33,521 nt of DNA from Chloroflexota bacterium (GTDB lineage: Bacteria; Chloroflexota; UBA6077; JAJPHF01), in assembly GCA_019686175.1 (NCBI GenBank), contig JADGHJ010000011.1, positions 1 through 33,521 on the forward strand. Direction: 5' to 3'. The notes under the pieces were generated by a model, which saw only the letters and a list, made by a program, of their open reading frames with translations, did not search any database and was not told where the DNA came from. Each line of letters begins with the position of its first letter. Within the stretch, counting starts at the first letter, position 1. The translations under genes were made by a program, and so were the position numbers. Shown in pieces: positions 10,290-17,462 of the stretch.

Positions 10290-11279
10290 ATGAAGCTACT
10301 AACGTACGACGCTGGCGCCGGGCCGCGCGCCGGGGTGCTCGTTGACGACCGCGTGGTCGATCTGTCGGCCCTGCTGGGCACACGCGAGACGCTGCGCGAC
10401 CTGCGCGCCCTGCTGGAATGGGCCGACGACGCCGTCGAGCGCGTGCACGCCGCGCTGGCCAGCGGGCGGCCGGCACCAAGCGTGCCGCTGGCGCGCGTGC
10501 GGCTGCGTGCACCGGTGCTCCAACCGCCCACGGTGCGCGACTTCTTCGCCTACGAGGCCCACGCGGCCCACTGGCGGCAGCTGCGTGGCGAGACGCTGCC
10601 CGAGGCGTGGTATCGGCTGCCCATCTTCTACTTCTCCAACCCGCTGTGCATCGCCGGTCCCGACGACGAGGTGCCGCACCCATCAGCCTCCGACCAGCTC
10701 GACTACGAGCTGGAGCTGGCGGCGGTGATCGGTCGCGAGGGCCGTGACGTGGCCGAGGCCGAGGCGCTGGACTACATCGCCGGCTTCACCATCCTGTGCG
10801 ATTGGAGCGCGCGCGACCTGCAGCGCGACGAGAGCCAGGTGGGGCTGGGGCCGGCCAAGGGCAAGGACTTCGCCACCTCGCTCGGGCCGCTGCTGATCAC
10901 CTCCGACGAGCTGGCCCCGTACCTGCGCGACGGACGGCTGGCCGTGCGCTGCCGGCTGCGGGTCAACGGCGAGCTGTGGATGGAGGGCGACGGCGGGACG
11001 ATGCATCACTCCTGGGGCGCGCTGATCGAGCGCGCGGCGCACGACAGCCGCATCGTGCCGGGCGACGTGATCGGCAGCGGCACGGTGGGCGGCGGCACGG
11101 TGAGCGAGGCGCGCCACGGGCGGTACCCGCAGGCGCGCTACCTCCAGGCGGGCGACGTGGTGGAACTGGAGGTCGAGGGGATCGGCGTGCTGCGCAATCG
11201 CATCGGGCCCAAGCGCCGCGCCGACACCGACTATCGCTACCGCGCTCCTGCGCCCGCCGACTCGGGTGGCGCGCGCTAG
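10290..11279 (+). CDS. Fumarylacetoacetate hydrolase family protein, paralogue of 1091..2158
   Basis: MKLLTYDAGAGPRAGVLVDDRVVDLSALL; VRDFFAYEAH, DYELELAAVIGREGRD, YIAGFTILCDWSARDLQ and GDVIGSGTVGGG motifs. Confidence 0.9.
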   Translation: MKLLTYDAGAGPRAGVLVDDRVVDLSALLGTRETLRDLRALLEWADDAVERVHAALASGRPAPSVPLARVRLRAPVLQPPTVRDFFAYEAHAAHWRQLRGETLPEAWYRLPIFYFSNPLCIAGPDDEVPHPSASDQLDYELELAAVIGREGRDVAEAEALDYIAGFTILCDWSARDLQRDESQVGLGPAKGKDFATSLGPLLITSDELAPYLRDGRLAVRCRLRVNGELWMEGDGGTMHHSWGALIERAAHDSRIVPGDVIGSGTVGGGTVSEARHGRYPQARYLQAGDVVELEVEGIGVLRNRIGPKRRADTDYRYRAPAPADSGGAR

Positions 11280-11344
11280 GCTCGCGATTCGGCGCCGTGT
11301 CGGGCTCCGGCCACAGCTGTGAGCAGGTAGAAACTACCGCCATT

Positions 11345-11385
11345 GGCGGGCTGGTGGAGCTGCGGCCCACAAGGGCGAGCCCGCC
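11345..11385. repeat. Nested inverted repeat (8-bp perfect outer arms GGCGGGCT/AGCCCGCC) between convergent genes
   Basis: Arms at 11345-11352 and 11378-11385; inner GTGG/CCAC pair; flanked by CCGCC-ATT-GGCGG and GGTAG-AAA-CTACC hairpins at 11337-11349 and 11326-11338. Confidence 0.5.
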
Positions 11386-11424
11386 GTGCACGACGACACA
11401 GGCCCCACCAGTCCGACCGCCGCG

Positions 11425-13014
11425 CTAGGCGGCCGCGGCGGCGGGCTCGACCGGGTAGCCCGCGGCGCGCCAGCCGTCCAGGCCGCCTTCCAGTGCCGCC
11501 GCGTCCCATCCCAGCGCAATCAGCTTCTGCGCCGCCCGGGCGCTCGTGGCCTCGCGCGGTCAGGTGCACCAGGTAACCACGGGCCGGCGTGCCGCCTGCT
11601 CCACGGCCCAACGGGTGATCGCGTCGGGCGGCACTGGCACGCTGCCTGGAATCTGCACGGGATCGCGCGCCCGGGCCCCCGCGCTGCGCACATCGAGCAC
11701 CAGCGGCGGCGCCGGGCCGGCCAGCCGTGCTGCCAGCTCCGCCGGCGCGATCCGCGGCACCGCTTCCTCGGCGGGGCGGAACAGGTCGGCCGCGCTCTCC
11801 TCGCGCTCTTCGGCCAGCGTCTGTCGCGCCCTGCACCGTGCGTACCAAGTGGCGACGGGTGTGGCAGAGCAGCCGTGGACGACGACCGAGACGATGACGA
11901 CCACGCCGACCAGCGCCAGTAGCCGCTCGCCGTCAGGCAGCCCTGCCTGGACGGTCAGCAGGGCGAACAGTAGCGAGCTGAGCCCGCGGGGGCCGAACCA
12001 AGCGATCAGTACCCGACCGGTGGGGCTCAGCCGCGCGCGGGCGAGCACGAGGGCCAGGGCCAGCGGGCGGGCCACGACGATGGCGAACAGGGCGAGCAGC
12101 AGCGCCCGGCCCAGCGGCACCGTGCCCAGCAGCGTGGAGAGCACCGCGCCGAACAGGATGAAGGCGAGCAGCATCGCCATCTCGGCGGTGACCTCGCCGT
12201 ACTCCAGGAAGCAGTCGCACAGCTCGTGGTTGAGCACCGTGATGGCCGCCCCGGCGGCGAACGCGGCCAGGAAGCCGTCGCCGCCGACCGCGACCCCGCC
12301 TGTGTAGGCGGCCAGCACCAGCCCCAGGCCGTACAGCGCCTGGTACTCGCGCCGTACCCCGAGCGCAGCGTCGACCCGCATCATGAGCCAGGAGCCGATC
12401 GCCCCGACCACGAAGCCCACGGCGGGGCCGAGCAGGAACACCCGCGCCAGGAACACGGCCCATTCGCCGGGGGTGCCCGCCCGCGCTAGCGCTACCGCCA
12501 GCAGCACCAGTACCAGCGGCAGTACGACGACATCGTTCGTGCCCGCCTCGACGCTCAGCGCCTGGCGCACCGCCCGGGGCAGGCGCGGGTCGCGCACGAC
12601 GTCGCGCAGTACCACGGGATCGGTCGAGGCGAGGATGGCGCCCAGCAGCAGCGCGTGCACGAGCGGGAGCTGGAGGAGCAGCAGCGCGGCGCCCGCGACC
12701 AGCGCCGTGATCAGCAGGGTGCCGGGCCCCAGCGCCAGCACGGGGATGGGCCAGTCGCGACCCAGCTCGTCGAGCTGGAGCTTCACCGCATCGAGGAACA
12801 GCACCAGCGCCAGGTTGAGGATAGCGATCACCTCGAGCGTGCGGTCGTGGGCGTCGAGATGCAGCAGCCCGGCGCCGCTCGGGCCCAGCAGGAAGCCGAG
12901 GGCGAGGAAGATCATGGGGAACGACAGGGGCGCCCGGTCGACCAGGCCAGCGGCGAGCGCCGCGACGACGAGCACGAGCGCGGCGACGCCGAAGCCGGTC
13001 AAGAGGTCCGGCAT
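11425..13014 (-). CDS. NhaP-type Na+/H+ antiporter with C-terminal rhodanese domain; candidate selenoprotein (in-frame UGA at 11562-11560, proposed Sec485)
   Basis: CPA1-type membrane domain (FLLGPSGAGLLHL, GAILASTDPVVLRDVV, EAGTNDVVVLPLVL). Rhodanese domain from ~11754: RIAPAELAARL...LVLDVRSAGARARDPVQIPGSVPVPPDAI...VVTWCT[UGA]PREATSARAAQKLIALGWDAAALEGGLDGWRAAGYPVEPAAAAA, ending at TAG 11427-11425. The frame is unbroken apart from the UGA. Confidence 0.72.
11529..11543 (-). promoter_or_regulatory. Candidate bacterial SECIS hairpin GCGCC-CGGGC-GGCGC downstream of the UGA
   Basis: On the mRNA strand: UGA, 16 nt, 5-bp perfect stem GCGCC/GGCGC, 5-nt loop CGGGC with G at the second loop position. 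Confidence 0.4.
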
Positions 13015-13017
13015 GCC

Positions 13018-14154
13018 TTACCCCTCAACGCGGCCGATCTCGCTCAGCACCTCGTCGAGCAGGTCGAGGCCCCACAGCGCCTCCATGGCCGCTTCGCCAA
13101 CCGGCTCGGGCACCGCTCCGGCGCTACGGAAGAACTGGTAGCAGTAGCGAATCGACTCCACGTTCGGCTGGCCGTTGGGGTCGATCGCGGTCGGGTAGAT
13201 CTCGCGGATCGTGGCCACGTCGAGCCCGGTGTAGCGCGCCAGGGTGGCGGCGATCTGGTCGCGGTCGGCCTCGCTGGCGCGGCCCTGGTTCGCCGCGTGG
13301 TAGTCGCGGCTGGCGCGCAGGTACGCGCGAATGAACCCCTTGGCCAGCGGGCGGTTCTGGTACAGTGCCTGGGAGAACGCCACCACGTTGAGCGTGAGGC
13401 CCGGGTACATGGCGTCCTGCCCCATGACGAACACGCCCGTGCCCTGCTTGAGCGTGTGGGTCAGGAACGGCTCGGCGAACAGTCCGCCATCGATCGCCCC
13501 GTTGGCCAGCGCGGCCGGCATATCCGGAAACGGCAGCGGGGCGATGGCGATGTCGTCGTCCGGAATGCCAGCCCGTTCGAGGGCATAGTGCATCCCGCAG
13601 TAGTTCGTTGTCGCCTTGCCCGGGGGCGTGTTGACGAGGTTGAGCCCGCGTAGGTCGGCGAGCGTCCGGCCGCGGCCGGCGTCGTACAGGTCTTTGCGAA
13701 TGACCAGCGCGGTGAACGGGGCACCGGGCCGGAGGCTGCCCTGGTCGAGTACCGCTTTCAGAGAGACTCCGCGCGCGACCGCGTTCCAGAACGCCGCGTT
13801 CATCGACACGCCGCCCGTCTCCACCTGCCCCGTGGCCAGGGCGGGGATCGACTCCGAGTTGCTCGCGAAGCGCTCGAACTGGAGGTCGATGCCCTCTTGC
13901 AGGAAGTACCCGCGATCCACGGCCAGGTACGCGGCTACCCCACCCGAGGCGAACTGGGTGGCGAACCGCAGGCGCGTGAGGGCTGGCGCAGTGCTGGACG
14001 CTGGGGTGCTGCCGGCCGCAGTAGGACTCCGGCTAGCTGGCGTGCTACCCGCCGCAGGGGCGGCCGGCCCGCCCGACGCGGAGCAGCCGGCCAGGAGCAG
14101 GGTAGCGAGCAGGCCGCCTAGCAGGTGGGGGCGAGCCGTGGCGCGTGCAGGCAT
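13018..14154 (-). CDS. ABC transporter substrate-binding lipoprotein, NMT1-like (SBP3)
   Basis: MPARATARPHLLGGLLATLLLAGCSASGG lipobox; VAAYLAVDRGYFLQEGIDLQFERFASNSESIPALATGQVETGGVSMNAAFWNAVARG. Confidence 0.85.
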   Translation of the reverse strand: MPARATARPHLLGGLLATLLLAGCSASGGPAAPAAGSTPASRSPTAAGSTPASSTAPALTRLRFATQFASGGVAAYLAVDRGYFLQEGIDLQFERFASNSESIPALATGQVETGGVSMNAAFWNAVARGVSLKAVLDQGSLRPGAPFTALVIRKDLYDAGRGRTLADLRGLNLVNTPPGKATTNYCGMHYALERAGIPDDDIAIAPLPFPDMPAALANGAIDGGLFAEPFLTHTLKQGTGVFVMGQDAMYPGLTLNVVAFSQALYQNRPLAKGFIRAYLRASRDYHAANQGRASEADRDQIAATLARYTGLDVATIREIYPTAIDPNGQPNVESIRYCYQFFRSAGAVPEPVGEAAMEALWGLDLLDEVLSEIGRVEG

Positions 14155-14354
14155 GGACACCTCCTGACGACCGGCTATCAGCGCGGCGGCGGGACGGACA
14201 TGGGCTCTGGGCGATAGTCTAGCATCGCGGTCCTGGTGCGCTCTGTGACGCGCACAGTCTGCCAGGGGCGCGGCCTCGCTCCCCGAGAGCGGAACTGTCC
14301 CTCCGGCTAGCCCGCCATGGTCGCTAGCGAGTCGGAAAGGCCCAGTTGGCGCGC

Positions 14355-14383
14355 TTGGCACCTGCGGTCGCACACCGCATAAT
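14355..14383 (+). promoter_or_regulatory. Sigma70-type promoter TTGGCA-N17-CATAAT
   Basis: TTGGCA 14355-14360, 17-nt spacer, CATAAT 14378-14383, upstream of SBP4. Confidence 0.5.
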
Positions 14384-14455
14384 GGCCCCTACCAGGGTGT
14401 AAGTGCGGCCCGCGCCAGCAGTCCGCGCGGGTGATGCGGAGGTGGGGACGTGGGT

Positions 14456-15580
14456 ATGCGCTTCTCGTGGTCACGACTCTGGTCGATCCTCGCTGGCAGC
14501 GCGCTGTGGATGGCGGCCTGCACGGCCCCAGCGCAGCCACAGGCGGGCCGCGACCAGCCTCCACCTGCAGCAACGTCCTCGGCCACCGCGCCTAGCCCGC
14601 CCGCGCAGGGGCGCGCGGCGTATCCGGCGCCCACTGATGAGGTCACCAAGGTGCGTGCTGCCTGGTGCGCCGTGGCGGGTGCGATGTTCCCGCTGTGGGT
14701 AGCCAAGGAGGCCGGCATCTTCGAGCGCCACCGGCTCGATGTCGAGCTGAGCTACGCGCAGGGCGCGGGCCCCAACCTGGCGGCGCTCGGCTATGGTGAC
14801 CTGGACTTTCTAGAGTGCGCGGGCGGCGCGACGATCCCGGCGATGATGGCCGGCGGCGACGCCGTGTTCATCGCCACCTTCCACCAGGGCAACCCCTACC
14901 GTGTGATCGTGTCCCCAGACATCACCAGTCCTGCCGAGCTGCGCGGGCGGAAGATGGCCATCAGCCGGCCGGGCGAGTTCGACAACCGCCTGGTGATGAT
15001 CTTCCTGGAGCGGCACGGCCTGGTGCCGAACGTGGACGTGACGCTGGTCCCCATCGGCGGCCAGACCGACCGCTACAACGCCCTCAAGGGCGGCATCGTC
15101 GATGGCACGTCGGTGAACCCGCCCGTGAACCTCACAGCGCAGAACGAAGGCTTCCGCGAGATCTACGACATCGCCGACCTGGGCGTCGCGGGCGTCTACA
15201 TCTCGTTGTTCACCAACCGGCAGACGCTCCAGAACCGCCCGCGCCTGGTCGAGCGCTTCCTGGCCGCGATGACCGAGGCGGCCGCCTACGCCCGCGCGAA
15301 CCGCGAGTTCACCATCAAGACGATGGGCGACTACCTGAAGCTGAACGACCAGCAGGCGCTGGCCGGCGCCTGGGAGGTGTACGCGGACCGCATGCTGTCG
15401 CTGCCGCCCCGCGTGCCGGTCGAGGGTGTACAAGCGGTAATCGACGAGTCGCTGAGCGTGAATCCCACCGCGCCAGTGCGCGATGCCACGGCGATGATCG
15501 CGCCGGGGCCCTTGCAGGCCGTGGAGGCCAGCGGCTTCGTCGATGCCGTGCTGACCGAATACGGGTTCCCGCGCCGCTAG
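14456..15580 (+). CDS. ABC transporter substrate-binding lipoprotein, NMT1/NitT-like (SBP4)
   Basis: MRFSWSRLWSILAGSALWMAACTAPA lipobox; PLWVAKEAGIFERHRLDVELSYAQGAGPNLAALGYGDLDFLE. Confidence 0.82.
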   Translation: MRFSWSRLWSILAGSALWMAACTAPAQPQAGRDQPPPAATSSATAPSPPAQGRAAYPAPTDEVTKVRAAWCAVAGAMFPLWVAKEAGIFERHRLDVELSYAQGAGPNLAALGYGDLDFLECAGGATIPAMMAGGDAVFIATFHQGNPYRVIVSPDITSPAELRGRKMAISRPGEFDNRLVMIFLERHGLVPNVDVTLVPIGGQTDRYNALKGGIVDGTSVNPPVNLTAQNEGFREIYDIADLGVAGVYISLFTNRQTLQNRPRLVERFLAAMTEAAAYARANREFTIKTMGDYLKLNDQQALAGAWEVYADRMLSLPPRVPVEGVQAVIDESLSVNPTAPVRDATAMIAPGPLQAVEASGFVDAVLTEYGFPRR

Positions 15581-15639
15581 GCCCGTGTGGCCGCTCACGA
15601 GCTGTCGCAGGCGATTCTGAGGCGAGGAGGGGGAAGGCG

Positions 15640-16629
15640 ATGGGATACCGGGGGCTGTTCGTGGTCGTGGGCGCGCTCGTGTGTGGCACGGTCTTGCTCG
15701 GTCCCCTGGCGCGAGCGCAGGCCCCCGAAGGGCGCACGCTGGATACGCTGCGCCTCATCACCTTCACGCCGCCGCTGGTGCTCTCGGTGGCCCAGGAGCG
15801 CGGCTTCTTCACGGCGGAGGGGCTGGTGGTGGAGCACACGATCACGAGCTCCTCGCGCGAGCTGATGACCGGCGTGATCGATGGCACCTACGACATCGCC
15901 TTCACCAACCCGGACAACTGGATCACCTACGCCGTGCGCGACGGCGCCGACGTGGTCATGTTCCAGGGCGTGATCGGCAGCACCGAGCGGACGCTGGTCG
16001 CGCGACCCGAGATCCAATCGGTCGCGGACCTGCGCGGCCAGGACATCGCCGTCGATGCCGTCGACTCCGGCTTCGTGCTGATCCTGTGGCAGATCCTGGC
16101 CGACCACGGGATCGACTTCCGCACCGGTGATCCCCGGCTGGTGCCGGTCGGGGCCCCGGCCCAGCGGCTGGCCTCGATGGAGCGCGGGGAGACGGTGGCG
16201 GCGATCCTGGTCTCGCCGCAGACCGAGGAGGCGCTGGCCCGCGGCTACCGGGTGCTGGGCCGCTCCCTCGACCACCTGCCCCAGTACCCTGGCCCGCAGG
16301 GCGGCACCACGCGCCGTTGGGCCGCCGCGAACGAGGACCGACTCGTCCGCTTCATCCGCGCCTACGTGGCGGCCACCGACTGGGCGCTCGCCCCCGCCAA
16401 CCGCGAGGAGGCGATCGCGCTCCATCAGCGCCGCGCCGGACTGGAGCGCGCGGTCGCCGAGGACGACTACGCCGCGGTGCAGCCCGGCGCGACGATCAAC
16501 ATCCCGGGCATCCAGATCGTGCTCGACCTGCGCGCGGCGCTCGGGTTCTTGCCGCCGCCCGTGCCGCCGGCCGAGCAGTTCTACGACACGCGGTACTGGG
16601 AGCGAGCGACGGGCCGCCCGCACCCGTGA
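15640..16629 (+). CDS. ABC transporter substrate-binding protein, NMT1-like (SBP5), secreted without a lipobox
   Basis: MGYRGLFVVVGALVCGTVLLGPLARAQAPEG signal peptide; LVLSVAQERGFFTAEGLVVEHTITSSSRELMTGVIDGTYDIAFTNPDNW. Confidence 0.8.
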   Translation: MGYRGLFVVVGALVCGTVLLGPLARAQAPEGRTLDTLRLITFTPPLVLSVAQERGFFTAEGLVVEHTITSSSRELMTGVIDGTYDIAFTNPDNWITYAVRDGADVVMFQGVIGSTERTLVARPEIQSVADLRGQDIAVDAVDSGFVLILWQILADHGIDFRTGDPRLVPVGAPAQRLASMERGETVAAILVSPQTEEALARGYRVLGRSLDHLPQYPGPQGGTTRRWAAANEDRLVRFIRAYVAATDWALAPANREEAIALHQRRAGLERAVAEDDYAAVQPGATINIPGIQIVLDLRAALGFLPPPVPPAEQFYDTRYWERATGRPHP

Positions 16630-16639
16630 GCCCGGTAAA

Positions 16640-16668
16640 TTGGCGGGCGCGGGCGGCCGCAGTATACC
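16640..16668 (+). promoter_or_regulatory. Sigma70-type promoter TTGGCG-N17-TATACC upstream of the small NHLP-like ORF
   Basis: TTGGCG 16640-16645, 17-nt spacer, TATACC 16663-16668. Confidence 0.45.
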
Positions 16669-16713
16669 GACGGTAGAGGATGGGCCAGCTTCGCGGACGA
16701 ACGGAGTCCCGTC

Positions 16714-16962
16714 ATGTCGCAGCAGGCACTTGCCAGCATCATCGAGCGCGCCAGCATGGACGAGGCCTACCGCCTGGAACTCCAGCGCGCCCCGGACGCC
16801 GCCCTGCAGGGGTACGATCTGACCGCCGACGAGCGCACCGCGCTACTGAACCGCGACGTTGCCCGGCTCGAATCGCTCGGGGTGGACCCGCGCATCACCA
16901 AGCAGGCCATCTACATCGACCCGCCGGGCATGGGCCCATTCGCGCCGGGCCAGCCGGGCTAG
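16714..16962 (+). CDS. Small NHLP/Os1348- or LigA-like leader-peptide-family protein (82 aa)
   Basis: MSQQALASIIERASMDEAYRLELQRAPDAALQGYDLTADERTALLNRDVARLESLGVDPRITKQ resembles NHLP/Os1348-clan leaders; Pro/Gly-rich tail; GGAG upstream of ATG. Confidence 0.6.
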   Translation: MSQQALASIIERASMDEAYRLELQRAPDAALQGYDLTADERTALLNRDVARLESLGVDPRITKQAIYIDPPGMGPFAPGQPG

Positions 16963-16990
16963 CGGACGCTTCTGCGACGGCGCGAACTAC

Positions 16991-17401
16991 CTAGCTGACG
17001 CGCGTGCCGTTGGGCACCGGGGGGTCGACGGTCAGCAGGCCGAGGGGCTCACCGGGCGCCTGGCCACCGGCCGCCAGCAGCATGCCCTGCGACTCCACTC
17101 CCCGCAGCCGGGCGGGCTTCAGGTTGGCCACCACGATGATCTTGCGGCCGAGCAGCTGGACGGGCTGGAAGAACTCGGCGATGCCCGCCACCAGCTGCCG
17201 CCGCTCGGTACCCAGGTCCACCTCCAGGCGCAGCAGGCGCGTGGCCCCGGGAATCGGTTCGGCCGCGACGATCTCCGCCACGCGCAGATCGAGTTCGCGG
17301 AATCGCTCGAGGTCGATCTGCGGCGGGCGCGCCTCCGTCGTGGCGGTATCGGCCGTGGCTGGGGCTGGCAGGTTGGCGGGCTGCGGCTCGCCCTGGCTCA
17401 T
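16991..17401 (-). CDS. Stand-alone tRNA-binding (OB-fold) protein, MetRS C-terminal/beta-subunit-like
   Basis: LRVAEIVAAEPIPGATRLLRLEVDLGTERRQLVAGIAEFFQPVQLLGRKIIVVANLKPARLRGVESQGMLLAA is a canonical tRNA_bind domain. Confidence 0.9.
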   Translation of the reverse strand: MSQGEPQPANLPAPATADTATTEARPPQIDLERFRELDLRVAEIVAAEPIPGATRLLRLEVDLGTERRQLVAGIAEFFQPVQLLGRKIIVVANLKPARLRGVESQGMLLAAGGQAPGEPLGLLTVDPPVPNGTRVS

Positions 17402-17462
17402 CGGTAGGCTCCTCCCTAGTTCTCAGGGGTTCGCGCCGCGCGGACCGGTGGCGCGGGGCGGA

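Noticed and set aside
11560-11562. UGA read as tryptophan (alternative genetic code)
   Set aside because: Other genes here terminate at TGA (for example 6770-6772, 8002-8004, ffh end at 23254-23252) and use TGG for Trp
11428-11562. Frameshift/pseudogene explanation for the rhodanese truncation
   Set aside because: Both halves are in the same frame with no indel; only a single UGA interrupts. A point nonsense mutation or sequencing error remains possible and is listed as a refutation route
11276-11848. 190-aa minus-strand ORF overlapping the rhodanese region
   Set aside because: Different frame from the rhodanese domain; Arg/Gly/Ala-rich with no domain, so not the missing C-terminus via frameshift
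14815-15639. N-terminal 275 codons of the 604-aa ORF (14815..16629)
   Set aside because: Out-of-frame overlap with SBP4; the real protein starts at 15640 with a signal peptide
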